The notes: a model not told the origin generated them from the letters alone. Positions 27,687-37,078 are shown, numbered from the stretch's first letter. The stretch is 64,000 nt of DNA from Rhodobacteraceae bacterium HLUCCO18 (GCA_001314805.1 LJSY01000009.1:17123-81122); one strand, 5' to 3'. Numbers and translations are program-made.

Positions 27687-28735
27687 AGCGCCGCGATCAG
27701 CTGCTCGAGATGGTGGTCGGTATCTCCGAACTGGTGGTCGATCATGACCAGCCGCTTGGCGTAGTGGCTGACCGGATACTCCCACGTCATCGCGATCCCG
27801 CCATGCATCTGGATCGCTTCCTCCGCCACGGCCCTTGCGATGCGGCCCACCAGATGCTTGGCCTGGCTGGCGCGGTGCGACTGATCCGGCCCGCCCATCG
27901 CGGCGGCGGCAGCGATGGTGATGGACCGCGCCTGCTCGATCTCGATCGACAGGTCGACGGCACGGTGCTGAAGCGCCTGGAAGGCACCGATGGGCTGGCC
28001 GAACTGCCTGCGCGTGCCGAGATACTCGGTCAGCATCGCGAAGGTTGCATCCATCGCCCCGAGCGCCTCGGCGGAGAGCGCCAGCGCCGCCCAGTCGAGC
28101 ATGTCCTGCGGGTCGGCATCGAGGCGCGTCGAGGGCGCGCCGTCCAGCGTGACCTCCCCCGCCGGGCCGCCATCGATCATGCCATAGGCGGCGATCGCGG
28201 CGTCGGAGGCGGCGACGTCGAACAGGCCCGGCCCGTCCTCCGCCAGGGCCAGCACGAGCAACCGGTCGGCCACGCCCGCGCCGTAGACCACGGATTTGCG
28301 CCCCGACAGGGCCCAGCCCTCCCCGGCTTTCGCGGCCCGCGTCACGACCCCGTCGATGTCATACGGAGCGTCGGTTTCGCCGAATGCCACCGCATAGCGG
28401 CGCGCGCCCGACAGCACCTCCTCCGGGACGCCCCCCGTGCCCGCGAAGGCCCGGATCGCCATCAGCGCCGGCAGGACCGGCTCGGGGCAGAGCGCGCGGC
28501 CCAGTTCCTCGAAGACCACGGCGATGTCGAAACCCGACCCGCCCATGCCGCCGGCGTCCTCCTCCGCGAAGGCGTAGAGGAGCCCAAGCTCCGCCAGTGC
28601 CCTCCATTGCGTGGTGTCGTGAAACGGCGCCTCGTAGGCGACGCGCGTGCGGTGCTCGAACCCGTAGCCGTCAGACAGCGCCCGCCGCAGCGTGTCGCCC
28701 AACATGCGTCGATCATCGCTCATCTCGAAATTCAT
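27674..28735 (-). CDS. Acyl-CoA dehydrogenase, small subunit type (PimD-like)
   Basis: A 353-residue acyl-CoA dehydrogenase with weak conservation in the N-terminal half and the usual C-terminal helices (RRQFGQPIGAFQALQHRAVD, QMHGGIAMTWEYPVSHYAKR). No obvious catalytic glutamate is seen in the usual place; paired subunits of this kind (for example pimeloyl-CoA and steroid-type dehydrogenases) form mixed tetramers and share FAD sites. It starts in the stop of the larger subunit gene (ATGA), so the two form one enzyme. Substrate unknown; dicarboxyl-CoA is suggested only by the PimC/PimD likeness and the nearby gcdH. Confidence 0.78.
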   Translation of the reverse strand: MNFEMSDDRRMLGDTLRRALSDGYGFEHRTRVAYEAPFHDTTQWRALAELGLLYAFAEEDAGGMGGSGFDIAVVFEELGRALCPEPVLPALMAIRAFAGTGGVPEEVLSGARRYAVAFGETDAPYDIDGVVTRAAKAGEGWALSGRKSVVYGAGVADRLLVLALAEDGPGLFDVAASDAAIAAYGMIDGGPAGEVTLDGAPSTRLDADPQDMLDWAALALSAEALGAMDATFAMLTEYLGTRRQFGQPIGAFQALQHRAVDLSIEIEQARSITIAAAAAMGGPDQSHRASQAKHLVGRIARAVAEEAIQMHGGIAMTWEYPVSHYAKRLVMIDHQFGDTDHHLEQLIAALQSA

Positions 28736-29919
28736 CGCTGCATCAGCCCCTTGGCGAGGATGTTGCGCTGAATTTCATTGGACCCGCCATAGATCGAGAT
28801 CTTGCGGTTGTTGAAATAGCTCGCCGCGTCATTGGCATGGCCCGCGGGCGCCACGCGCAGGTTGCCCTCCAGCTCCTCGGACGGGAAAGGCGCGGCTGCG
28901 GGGCCGAGCGCGCGGCGCGCCAGATCGTTGATCGTCTGCCGGATCTGCGTGCCCTTGATCTTGAGCATCGAGGGTTCGGCGCCCAGCCGCCCGCCCTTTG
29001 CTGCACGCGCGAGCATCCGCAGGTTGGTGATCTTCATCGCCTCGAGCTCCGCCTCGACCGATGCGATGCGCGCGGCGAAAAGGGTGTTCTCGATCAGGGG
29101 CTTGCCGTTCCGCCGGACGGTACGGGCCAGCGACTTGACCTGCTCCAGCGCCTGCAGTGAGAATCCCACGCCCGCGATATTCGTCCGCTCGTGACCCAGC
29201 AGGTATTTCGCGATGGTCCAGCCCTCGTTCTCCGCGCCCACGCGGTTGGCGATGGGCACGCGGACATCGGTGAAGAACACCTCGTTCACCTCGTAACCGC
29301 CCTCGATCAGGCGGATGGGCCGCATCTCGATCCCCGGCGTGTCGAGGTCGATCAGAAGGAACGAAATCCCCTCCTGCGGCTTGCCCTCGGCTTTCGTGCG
29401 CACGAGGCAGAAGATGCGGTTGGCGTATTGGCCCAGCGTGGTCCAGGTCTTCTGGCCGTTCACGATATAGTCGTCGCCATCCCGGTCCGCCCGGGTCTTG
29501 AGGCTGGCGAGGTCCGAGCCCGCGCCCGGTTCCGAATAGCCCTGGCACCACCAGTCGCGTCCGTCGAGAATGCGGGGCAGGTATTCCGCCTGCTGTTCCG
29601 CCGTGCCGAATTCCATCAGGACCGGGCCCAGCATCCGGACGCCGAAGGGCACGATCCTCGGAGCACCGGCGCGGCAGCATTCTTCCTCGAAGATATGCGC
29701 CTCCACCGGGCCCCATGCCTGCCCGCCGAAATCCCGCGGCCATGGCCCGGCGAGCCAGCCCTTGTCGTTCAGGATCGCATGCCAGCGCAGCATGTCGTCG
29801 CGGGTCAGCTCCCGCCGGGCCAGCACGCGCTCCGCAATGTCGCGGGGCAGGTGGGCCGCAAGGAAATCGCGCACCTCCGCCTCGAAGGCCTGTTCCTCGG
29901 GCGAATAGCTCAGGTCCAT
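28732..29919 (-). CDS. Acyl-CoA dehydrogenase, large subunit type (PimC-like)
   Basis: A 395-residue acyl-CoA dehydrogenase: CQGYSEPGAGSDLASL binds FAD and substrate, NGQKTWTTLGQYAN is the central beta domain and ISIYGGSNEIQRNILAKG ends the C-terminal helix bundle. The ATG at 29919 is chosen over an arginine-rich upstream extension. It precedes and overlaps the small-subunit gene and is 13 bp behind glutaryl-CoA dehydrogenase, so all three are one operon. A two-subunit dehydrogenase for a dicarboxyl- or bulky acyl-CoA is likely. Confidence 0.82.
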   Translation of the reverse strand: MDLSYSPEEQAFEAEVRDFLAAHLPRDIAERVLARRELTRDDMLRWHAILNDKGWLAGPWPRDFGGQAWGPVEAHIFEEECCRAGAPRIVPFGVRMLGPVLMEFGTAEQQAEYLPRILDGRDWWCQGYSEPGAGSDLASLKTRADRDGDDYIVNGQKTWTTLGQYANRIFCLVRTKAEGKPQEGISFLLIDLDTPGIEMRPIRLIEGGYEVNEVFFTDVRVPIANRVGAENEGWTIAKYLLGHERTNIAGVGFSLQALEQVKSLARTVRRNGKPLIENTLFAARIASVEAELEAMKITNLRMLARAAKGGRLGAEPSMLKIKGTQIRQTINDLARRALGPAAAPFPSEELEGNLRVAPAGHANDAASYFNNRKISIYGGSNEIQRNILAKGLMQR

Positions 29920-29932
29920 GGGCCCGTTCCCG

Positions 29933-31147
29933 TCAGAAGAACGCCTGCAGACCCGTCTGCGCGCGGCCAAGGATCAGGGCGTGCACGTCATGCGTGCCCT
30001 CGTAGGTGTTCACCGTCTCGAGGTTCTGGGCATGCCGCATCACATGGTACTCCGCCATGATCCCGTTACCGCCATGCATGTCCCGCGCCGCCCGCGCGAT
30101 ATCCAGTGCCTTGCCGCAATTGTTGCGTTTTATCAGTGAGATGACCTCGGGCGCGCAGCTGCCTTCGTCCAGCATCCGCCCCGCGCGCAACGCCGCCTGA
30201 AGCCCCAGAGCGATCTCGGTCTGCATGTCGGCGAGCTTCTTCTGGAAAAGCTGCGTCTGCGCCAGCGGGCGGCCGAACTGCACCCGGTCCAGCCCGTATT
30301 GACGCGCCCGGTGCCAGCAATCCTCCGCCGCGCCCATCACGCCCCAGGCGATACCGTAGCGTGCGCGGTTGAGGCAACCGAACGGTCCCTTCAGCCCCTC
30401 CACCCCGGGCAGGAGCGCGTCCTCGCCGACCTCGACGCCATCCATCACAATCTCGCCGGTGACCGAGGCGCGGAGCGAGAGTTTCCCGCCGATCTTCGGC
30501 GCGGAAAGGCCCTTCATGCCCTTCTCCAGCACGAAGCCACGGATCTTGCCCTCGTGGGCCTCCGACTTGGCCCAGACCACGAAGACATCGGCTATGGGCG
30601 AGTTCGAGATCCACATCTTGGAACCGTTCAGGACATAGCCGCCGTCGGTCTGCTTCGCGACGGTCTTCATGCCCCCCGGATCGGAGCCCGCGTCGGGCTC
30701 TGTCAGGCCGAAACAGCCGATCAACTCCCCCCTGGCAAGGCCGGGCAGGTATTTCTGCCGCTGCGCCTCGGACCCATAGGCGTCGATCGGGTACATCACG
30801 AGGCTCGACTGCACCGACATCATCGAGCGGTAGCCGCTGTCGACGCGCTCGACCTCCCGCGCCACGAGGCCATAGGTGACATAGCCCGCGCCCAGGCCGC
30901 CGTACTCCTCGGGTATCGTGACACCCAGAAGGCCCATTTCTCCCATCAGGGCAAAGAGTTCCGGCGCGACCTTCTCATCGAGATAGGCCTCGGTCACGCG
31001 GGTGGCGAGTTCCGCTTCGGCAAAGCTCCGCGCGCTGTCCGCGACCATCCGTTCGTCTTCGCCCAGCTGGTCGCTCAGGTGGAACGGATCGGCCCAGTCG
31101 AACGGGGCAAGCGAGGGGCCGCTGTGGCGGGTCTGTCCATCGGGCAT
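29933..31147 (-). CDS. gcdH: Glutaryl-CoA dehydrogenase
   Basis: A 404-residue flavoprotein that oxidises and decarboxylates glutaryl-CoA to crotonyl-CoA in lysine and tryptophan breakdown. [28 protein letters not shown] and the catalytic glutamate E383 in NTYEGTHD are characteristic. GGGAG lies 7 nt before the ATG. It heads a three-gene leftward operon with the PimC/PimD-like subunits and is divergent from the acyl-CoA dehydrogenase at 31273. Confidence 0.9.
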   Translation of the reverse strand: MPDGQTRHSGPSLAPFDWADPFHLSDQLGEDERMVADSARSFAEAELATRVTEAYLDEKVAPELFALMGEMGLLGVTIPEEYGGLGAGYVTYGLVAREVERVDSGYRSMMSVQSSLVMYPIDAYGSEAQRQKYLPGLARGELIGCFGLTEPDAGSDPGGMKTVAKQTDGGYVLNGSKMWISNSPIADVFVVWAKSEAHEGKIRGFVLEKGMKGLSAPKIGGKLSLRASVTGEIVMDGVEVGEDALLPGVEGLKGPFGCLNRARYGIAWGVMGAAEDCWHRARQYGLDRVQFGRPLAQTQLFQKKLADMQTEIALGLQAALRAGRMLDEGSCAPEVISLIKRNNCGKALDIARAARDMHGGNGIMAEYHVMRHAQNLETVNTYEGTHDVHALILGRAQTGLQAFF

Positions 31148-31193
31148 TTTCAATCTCCCATTGCGCGCCTCCAAGACACCGCAAATCGGCCCC

Positions 31194-31220
31194 GGCCGCA
31201 AGGGGCGGACGCTTGCGGCC
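31194..31220. promoter_or_regulatory. Inverted repeat in the gcdH/acyl-CoA dehydrogenase divergent gap
   Basis: GGCCGCAAG (31194-31202) and CTTGCGGCC (31212-31220) are perfect inverse copies with a 9-bp spacer. They lie in the 125-bp gap between two divergent operons of acyl-CoA metabolism. This is either an operator for both or a leader hairpin; no regulator gene is adjacent. Confidence 0.4.
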
Positions 31221-31272
31221 CCCGGCCCCCCCGGGTAGCGTCGGCGCGGCCATGAGCGTCGGGAGGAGTGAG

Positions 31273-32508
31273 ATGGACCTTGGGATGACGGACCGCGTGC
31301 GTCCGCTGGTGGAGGCGGTGCGGCGCATGGTGCGCGACGAGATCGCGCCGCTTGACGCGGAGTATCACGCCGAGGTCGGGCGGCACCCTTCGGGCGACCG
31401 CTTCGCCATGACCGAGAGGCAGGTCGAGATCCTCAAGTCGCTGAAGGAAAAGGCAAAAGATCAAGGCCTGTGGAACTTCTGGCTGACCGACAGCGACAAG
31501 GGCTACGGGCTCAGCACCGTCGAATACGCCTATCTCGCCGAGGAGATGGGGGCGGTGACCATCGCGCCGGAGGTTTTCAACTGCAACGCGCCGGACACCG
31601 GCAACATGGAGGTCTTGGAGCGATACGGCACCGAGGCGCAGAAGGCCCGCTGGTTGCCGGGTCTGATGGCGGGCGAGGCGCGATCGGCCTACCTGATGAC
31701 GGAACCCGACGTCGCCTCCTCCGATGCCACTCAGATTTCGCTAAAATGCGAACGAGACGGTGAGCATTACGTCCTAAACGGCGAGAAATACTGGGCAACC
31801 GGCGCGGGCGATCCGCGCTGCAGCCTCTATATCCTGATGGCCTGCTCTGACCCGGAGGCGCAGAAACACACGCGCCACACGATGCTGCTGGTGCCCGCCG
31901 ACAGCGAGGGGATCGAGGTGCTGCGCCCGATGCAGGTCTTCGGCCATGACGATGCGCCGCATGGCCATATGCACATCCGCTTCACCGATGTGCGCGTGCC
32001 GCTCGACGCGGTGATCCTCGGCGAGGGGCGCGGCTTCGAAGTGGCGCAGGGCCGGCTGGGTCCGGGGCGCATCCACCATTGCATGCGCGCGATCGGTCGG
32101 GCGGAGTATGCCCTTGAACTCATGTGCAAAAGGGCTCTTGGCCGGGAGGCCTTCGGCAAGCCGCTGGCCGAGCTTGGCGCGAATTACGACATCATCGCGA
32201 ACGCAAGGATCGAGATCGAGATGACGCGGCTTCTGTGCCTCAAGGCCGCGTGGATGATGGATACAGCCGGCGTGCGCGCCGCGCAGCCGTGGATTTCCAA
32301 GATCAAGGTGCAGGCGCCCTTGATGGCGCTGAAGGTGGTGGATGAAGCCATGCAGCTCTTCGGCGCCACGGGGATCAGCCAGGATACGCCGCTGGCGTCG
32401 ATCTGGACGGACCTGCGCACGCTGCGTTTCGCCGATGGCCCCGATGCGGTGCATCGCCGCCAGGTCGCGCGCGCCGAGCTGCGCAAGCATACGAACGCGG
32501 CGCCATGA
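31273..32508 (+). CDS. Acyl-CoA dehydrogenase of the ACAD10/11 type
   Basis: A 411-residue acyl-CoA dehydrogenase with [47 protein letters not shown] and [15 protein letters not shown], marks of the group that includes the C-terminal part of human ACAD10/ACAD11. GGGAGGAG lies 5 nt before the ATG. Its stop overlaps the start of an aminoglycoside-phosphotransferase-like kinase. In animals the two are one protein, and in the bacterial levulinate (Lva) pathway the kinase phosphorylates a 4-hydroxyacyl-CoA and the dehydrogenase-like enzyme removes the phosphate to give an enoyl-CoA. The same job is inferred here. Confidence 0.85.
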   Translation: MDLGMTDRVRPLVEAVRRMVRDEIAPLDAEYHAEVGRHPSGDRFAMTERQVEILKSLKEKAKDQGLWNFWLTDSDKGYGLSTVEYAYLAEEMGAVTIAPEVFNCNAPDTGNMEVLERYGTEAQKARWLPGLMAGEARSAYLMTEPDVASSDATQISLKCERDGEHYVLNGEKYWATGAGDPRCSLYILMACSDPEAQKHTRHTMLLVPADSEGIEVLRPMQVFGHDDAPHGHMHIRFTDVRVPLDAVILGEGRGFEVAQGRLGPGRIHHCMRAIGRAEYALELMCKRALGREAFGKPLAELGANYDIIANARIEIEMTRLLCLKAAWMMDTAGVRAAQPWISKIKVQAPLMALKVVDEAMQLFGATGISQDTPLASIWTDLRTLRFADGPDAVHRRQVARAELRKHTNAAP

Positions 32509-33524
32509 GCCTCGATCTGGCGGCGGTATCCGCCTGGATGGCAAAGGCGGTGCCGGGTGCGAAGCCGATTGAAAAGGCGGAAAAAATCCAGGGCGGACAG
32601 TCCAACCCCACATATGTGCTCCATGCCGGCGACACGCGTTACGTCCTGCGGCGCAAGCCCGGGGGCGTGCTGCTCAAGTCGGCCCATGCGGTGGAGCGCG
32701 AGTTTCGCGTGCAGTCCTCCCTGTTCGACACGGATGTTCCGGTGCCGCGCATGCTGGCGCTGTGCGAGGATGAGGGCGTGATCGGCTCGGCCTTTTACAT
32801 CATGGCGCATGTAGAGGGCCGGAGTTTCGACGACCCCCGCCTGCCCGATGTGCCGAGGGCCAATAGGTACCAATATTTCAAGAATATGGCGCGCGTTCTT
32901 GCCAGTATCTATAAAATCGACATCGATGCGGTGGGCCTGTCGGATTACGGCCCGCGCGGCAATTACTTCCGCCGGCAGATCGACCGCTGGTCGAAGCAAT
33001 ACCGCGCCAGCGAGACCGAGGCGATCCCGGCCATGGACCGGCTGATCGCGACGCTCGACCGGGAATGCCCCGAGGATGACGGGCAGGTGTCGCTCGTGCA
33101 CGGGGATTTCCGGATCGACAATCTCCTCTTTGCGCCCGAGGGCCCGGATGTCATTGCGGTGCTCGACTGGGAACTGTCGACGCTGGGCCATCCCTATGCG
33201 GATCTCGCGGCCGTCATCATGCAGTGGCAGATGCCTGTCGGCGAGACGGGCCGTGGCCTCGCCGGGGTGGATCGCGCAGCGGAGGGCTTGATGTCGGACC
33301 AGGACTTTCTCGATGAATACTGCAGGCTTACCGGTCAGGACGGCATCATGGATTTCGGCGTCCACGTCGCGTTCTGCTTCTTCCGTATGGCCGCGATCCT
33401 GCAGGGCGTGAAGCGGCGCGCGCTCGACGGCAACGCCTCGGACCCCGAGCGCGGTCTGAAGCTGGGGGAACTGGTACCGCGCTATGCCGAGGCCGGGCTG
33501 GAGGCGCTCGATGTCCGATCTTGA
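32505..33524 (+). CDS. APH-family kinase paired with acyl-CoA dehydrogenase (4-hydroxyacyl-CoA kinase-like)
   Basis: A 339-residue protein kinase-like fold: IQGGQSNPTYVL nucleotide loop, RYVLRRKPGG lysine strand, VHGDFRIDNLLF catalytic loop and VLDWELSTLG metal-binding motif. It overlaps the preceding dehydrogenase gene by 4 bp and the following thioesterase by 14 bp. It is the separate-gene equivalent of the N-terminal kinase domain of ACAD11 and of LvaA. Aminoglycoside resistance is unlikely in this setting. Confidence 0.83.
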   Translation: MSLDLAAVSAWMAKAVPGAKPIEKAEKIQGGQSNPTYVLHAGDTRYVLRRKPGGVLLKSAHAVEREFRVQSSLFDTDVPVPRMLALCEDEGVIGSAFYIMAHVEGRSFDDPRLPDVPRANRYQYFKNMARVLASIYKIDIDAVGLSDYGPRGNYFRRQIDRWSKQYRASETEAIPAMDRLIATLDRECPEDDGQVSLVHGDFRIDNLLFAPEGPDVIAVLDWELSTLGHPYADLAAVIMQWQMPVGETGRGLAGVDRAAEGLMSDQDFLDEYCRLTGQDGIMDFGVHVAFCFFRMAAILQGVKRRALDGNASDPERGLKLGELVPRYAEAGLEALDVRS

Positions 33525-33921
33525 TCCGACCCTTCGCGAAGAGACCTATCCGCTCCAGGCGCATCTGGGCTTCGAACTGACCGGGTGGCGCGATGGATGG
33601 GCGCGGGTGGAACTGCCCGTGGCGGGGCATCTGGGCAACCGTCAGGGCATCGTTCATGGCGGCGTACACGCGACGCTGCTCGACACCGCGATGGGGTATT
33701 GCGGCTGTTACACCGGTGACAGGGACCGGCGCGCCATGGCGCTTACACTGTCGCTCACAGTGAATTATATCAGTCAGGTCAATGGATTGCGGCTGGTTGC
33801 TGAAGCGTCGAAAACGGGTGGTGGACGCTCTACCTTTTTCGCCTCCGGTACGCTTCGCGACGAGACGGGTGCGGTCATCGCGACGGCGACAGGCGTGTTT
33901 CGATTTCGCCCTCCGGAATGA
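33511..33921 (+). CDS. PaaI-family hot-dog thioesterase
   Basis: A 136-residue hot-dog protein with the HGGVHATLLDTAMG active-site helix of PaaI/YbgC-type acyl-CoA thioesterases. It begins inside the kinase gene, with GGAGG 8 nt before its ATG, so expression is coupled. It may release CoA from dead-end acyl-CoA intermediates of the kinase/dehydrogenase route. Substrate unknown. The 74 bp after it contain a short GCGCTT/AAGCGC hairpin near a run of T, a weak terminator at best. Confidence 0.84.
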   Translation: MSDLDPTLREETYPLQAHLGFELTGWRDGWARVELPVAGHLGNRQGIVHGGVHATLLDTAMGYCGCYTGDRDRRAMALTLSLTVNYISQVNGLRLVAEASKTGGGRSTFFASGTLRDETGAVIATATGVFRFRPPE

Positions 33922-33995
33922 TGCGGAGCCTTCGCGCTTGAAGCGCCTGCGCAGATGCCGTTTTCTTGCTCCGTTCAAACAGACAGGGACAGGAC

Positions 33996-34799
33996 ATGGC
34001 CGGACCCAGACGACACTGGCGCGAGATGACGACGCGGGATTTTTCCGACGCGGACACGAGCGACTGGATCGCCGTGCTGCCGGTCGCCGCGATAGAACAG
34101 CACGGGCCGCATCTGCCGGTGGGGGTCGATGCGCTGATCGCCGAGGCCATGGTCGCGCGCTGCGCCGAGGCGCTTCCGGCGAAGGCGACGGCCACTTTCC
34201 TGCCGGTGCAGCAGGTCTGCAAGTCCAACGAACATATCGCTTTTCCGGGGACCCTTACGCTCGACTGGGACACGGCGATCCGCACATGGCTGCAGATCGG
34301 GCACAGCGTGGCGCGCGCGGGCCTGCGCAAACTGATCATTGTCACGAGCCACGGTGGCAATGTCGCGCCGATGGAGATCGTCGCGCGGGAACTGCGTCAG
34401 AGCCACGGCATGGCGGTGGCGACAACATCCTGGACGCGGCTTACGCCGGACCGGGTCTATTCCTATCCGGAGGGACCGATGATCGACATCCACGGCGGGC
34501 TGTCGGAGACCTCGATGATGCTGGCGCTCTATCCCGAGCTTGTCCGCACCGAACTGGTCGAGGATTTCGCCAGCGCGCAGACGGCGCTTAGGCAGCGGTC
34601 CGCGAAGCTGGGCTACCACATGGCCGATGCCAATCTCGGCTGGCTGGCGAACGATCTCAGCGAGAAGGGAACAGTGGGCGATGCATCCGCCGCGACCGCC
34701 GCGCTGGGGGCGGCCGATATCGAGGGGCAGGTGAAGGGCTTCGTCGCGCTGGTCGAGGACATGATGCGGCATACGCCGCCCGAGCCTGTCTCCGGATAG
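33996..34799 (+). CDS. Creatininase-family amidohydrolase
   Basis: A 267-residue protein with the metal-binding pattern of creatininase/MftE/FAPy-deaminase-type enzymes: EQHGPHLPVGVD near residue 30, SHGGN in the middle and DIHGGLSET later. These enzymes hydrolyse amide bonds with two zinc or manganese ions. The ATG at 33996 has a GGGACAGG site. It is the last plus-strand gene before the convergent photolyase and may be transcribed with the thioesterase, 74 bp upstream. Substrate cannot be told. Confidence 0.8.
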   Translation: MAGPRRHWREMTTRDFSDADTSDWIAVLPVAAIEQHGPHLPVGVDALIAEAMVARCAEALPAKATATFLPVQQVCKSNEHIAFPGTLTLDWDTAIRTWLQIGHSVARAGLRKLIIVTSHGGNVAPMEIVARELRQSHGMAVATTSWTRLTPDRVYSYPEGPMIDIHGGLSETSMMLALYPELVRTELVEDFASAQTALRQRSAKLGYHMADANLGWLANDLSEKGTVGDASAATAALGAADIEGQVKGFVALVEDMMRHTPPEPVSG

Positions 34800-34888
34800 A
34801 CTTTGGGCGCATCAGGCGAAAATATCGAACAAAGATCAAGAGGCGCAATTGCAAAAATCCGCAGTTTGTGCGACTAGCGCTATCACAA

Positions 34889-36118
34889 TCACGATCTATC
34901 CACAGATCCGACCTCTGCTGTGAGTAACTCGGGGATCCGTTCCTTGAAGCGGAAGAATCCATGCGTCGCGAAGGGCCAGGCGGCGCGGTCCTCGTCCCGC
35001 AGGACACGCACCAGCGCGATGCATTCGGCCTCCAGCAGGCGCCCTAACTCCCGCAGCGCCGAGGCGGCCGGGCCGACCGGGGCGTAAGGCGTGACGATCT
35101 GCTCCAGCCCCTGCGCCACGGCCCAGTCCCGGATGGCCTCGGGCCGGTCGGCTTCCGGTCCCGCTTCGCCCAGCCGGTCGGCCCAGCGGCCGCGCGCGTC
35201 GGCGATGGCGGCCGTTGCGAAGCCGGTCACCTTCTCCGACACGGCCCTCGGTGAACGACGGTCGACCGAACAGAGCGTGGCATGGGCGACGGGCGGCGCG
35301 TCGAGGCGCGCGAGCACGAAACGCGGGCTCAGGTCATCCTCGGTCAGGAGCATCCCAGTGCGCAGCCCCGGCGCGGGCATGTCCCCCTCGGGCGCGGCGC
35401 GCGGGGCGGGCGGGGCTGGCCCGGACAGCGGCTCCGGCGCCTCGTTCAGCAGGCCGGCCGGGTCGTGCCGTCCATCGGTATACCAGGCGATGTTGCCGGC
35501 CCGCGCCACATAGGGCTTGCCGCGCGTCTGCAGGCCCGCCACCCAGCGCCAGCTCAGCGTGTTCGAGGCCGGATCGCCATCGAGAAGATGCCGCATGAAC
35601 CAGTCCGCGCCCAGCTCCCACGGCAGGCGCAGCGTGAAGATCCAGATCGATGCGGTCCACATCCGGGCATGGTTGCTCAGGTAGCCGCTCCGCGTCAGTT
35701 CCGTCGCCCAGGCGTCGAAGGCCTCGATCCCGGTCTCGCCGGCCTCGGCGCGGCGCAAGGTCTCCGCCAGATCGGGATCGGAGCGGAGCCGCGCAAGCGC
35801 CGTGTTCAGATCGCTTCGATACGCGCCCCATACCCCCGGCCTGAGTTCCAGCCAGCCTTTCCAGTAGGTGCGCCAGTAAACCTCCTGGACGAATTTCTCG
35901 GCCGCAGCCACCGCGTGGCGGCCGAGCACCGCCTGAAGCACCTCGGCCTCGGTAATCAGGCGATGCCGCAGATAGGGCGAAAGGCGCGACACATTCGCAT
36001 GCCCGGCGCCGGGGCGGTCGAAATTGCGGCTCGCGGCATAGGCGCGGCCGGCCTGCGGCACGAAATCCTGCAGCAGGCGCAGCGCTTCGGTGCGGGTGGC
36101 GCGGGCGATCAGGGTCAT
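34889..36118 (-). CDS. Photolyase/cryptochrome-related FAD-binding protein, domain order apparently permuted
   Basis: A 409-residue protein. Residues about 1-230 are the photolyase FAD-binding helical domain (ASRNFDRPGAGHANVSRLSP, FVQEVYWRTYWKGW, GYLSNHARMW, GADWFMRHLLDGDPASNTLSW, RWVAG, NIAWYTDG). This part normally follows an N-terminal alpha/beta domain, but here the protein starts with it. Residues about 265-400 look like that missing domain moved to the C-terminus (RFVLARLD, VAQGLEQIVTPYAPVGP, ATHGFFRFKERIP). DNA repair or light sensing is inferred from the FAD domain. It is convergent with the creatininase gene and divergent from clpP. Confidence 0.72.
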   Translation of the reverse strand: MTLIARATRTEALRLLQDFVPQAGRAYAASRNFDRPGAGHANVSRLSPYLRHRLITEAEVLQAVLGRHAVAAAEKFVQEVYWRTYWKGWLELRPGVWGAYRSDLNTALARLRSDPDLAETLRRAEAGETGIEAFDAWATELTRSGYLSNHARMWTASIWIFTLRLPWELGADWFMRHLLDGDPASNTLSWRWVAGLQTRGKPYVARAGNIAWYTDGRHDPAGLLNEAPEPLSGPAPPAPRAAPEGDMPAPGLRTGMLLTEDDLSPRFVLARLDAPPVAHATLCSVDRRSPRAVSEKVTGFATAAIADARGRWADRLGEAGPEADRPEAIRDWAVAQGLEQIVTPYAPVGPAASALRELGRLLEAECIALVRVLRDEDRAAWPFATHGFFRFKERIPELLTAEVGSVDRS

Positions 36119-36283
36119 GTCTGGCAGCTAGGGCTCTGCACCGCGGGTCAAGGACGCCCCGCCGGTCGCGACAATTCGCCGGAAACTGACGCGACCGTGC
36201 CGTCGGGCGCCCTTGCAGCCCCCCGGGGGGGGCACTAGTCTCCTGCTCCGACGCTCAACGCAACCGACCCGAGGCAGACGGTA

Positions 36284-36916
36284 ATGCAAGATCCCCACGA
36301 CTTTTACATGAATACGCTCGTTCCCATGGTCGTCGAACAGACGAGCCGGGGGGAGCGTGCCTACGACATTTTCTCTCGCCTCCTGAAGGAACGGATCATT
36401 TTCGTCTCGGGGCCGGTCCATGACGGCATGTCCAGCCTGATCGTGGCGCAGCTGCTGCACCTCGAGGCGGACAACCCGTCCAAGGAAATCTCGATGTACA
36501 TCAACTCGCCCGGCGGCGTGGTGACCAGCGGCCTGTCGATCTACGACACGATGCAGTACATCAAGCCGAAGGTCTCCACGCTGGTGGTCGGGCAGGCGGC
36601 CTCGATGGGGTCGCTCCTGTTGACGGCCGGCGAAAAGGGCATGCGCTTTTCCCTGCCCAACAGCCGGATTATGGTCCACCAGCCCTCCGGCGGCTACCAG
36701 GGGCAGGCGACGGACATCATGATCCACGCCAGGGAAACCCAGAAGCTTAAAGACCGCCTTAACCAGATCTATGTGAAACATACCGGCCAGACGTTCGAGG
36801 CTGTCGTGGACGCGCTGGAGCGCGACAATTTCATGGACCCGGAACAGGCGAAGGAATGGGGCCTGATCGACGAGATCGTCGAGAATCGCGGCGCCGCCGA
36901 AGGCGAAAAAGCCTGA
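36284..36916 (+). CDS. clpP: ATP-dependent Clp protease proteolytic subunit
   Basis: A 210-residue ClpP with S107 in GQAASMGS and H132 in MVHQPSGG of the catalytic triad, and the ESSINSPGG-like MYINSPGG strand. A GAGGC site precedes the ATG. It forms the barrel protease used with ClpX. clpX follows after 162 bp that contain an inverted repeat, so the two may be separately regulated. A possible heat-shock promoter (CTTG at 36212 and CACTAGT about 17 bp later) is weak. Confidence 0.97.
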   Translation: MQDPHDFYMNTLVPMVVEQTSRGERAYDIFSRLLKERIIFVSGPVHDGMSSLIVAQLLHLEADNPSKEISMYINSPGGVVTSGLSIYDTMQYIKPKVSTLVVGQAASMGSLLLTAGEKGMRFSLPNSRIMVHQPSGGYQGQATDIMIHARETQKLKDRLNQIYVKHTGQTFEAVVDALERDNFMDPEQAKEWGLIDEIVENRGAAEGEKA

Positions 36917-36943
36917 TCCAGCGTCAACCGATCACAGGCCCGG

Positions 36944-37003
36944 CACATCCGGAAATTGGCGATTGTGGTGGCGCCGGGGCTGAATTAGGCTAGTCCGGAT
37001 GTG
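36944..37003. repeat. Long-spaced inverted repeat between clpP and clpX
   Basis: CACATCCGGA (36944-36953) and TCCGGATGTG (36994-37003) are perfect inverse copies 40 bp apart. They bracket most of the untranslated gap between clpP and clpX. Either an RNA hairpin that limits read-through into clpX or a looped operator pair would fit. Confidence 0.5.
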
Positions 37004-37078
37004 ATTGGTTAGAAGCTCTGGCGGGCGCCCACACCCGCCTGGGAATTCCCGTTTGAGGGACCCGGAAGGGAAGACGAT

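Noticed and set aside
32505..33524. Aminoglycoside resistance kinase
   Set aside because: It overlaps an ACAD11-type dehydrogenase and matches the kinase half of that system; no resistance context or mobile element is present.
34894..34905. DnaA-like CTATCCACA near the end of the photolyase gene
   Set aside because: Single one-mismatch site within the 3' end of a coding region; expected by chance.
36212..36239. Heat-shock (RpoH) promoter before clpP
   Set aside because: CTTG is present but the -10 match is poor, so it is mentioned only as weak within the clpP entry.
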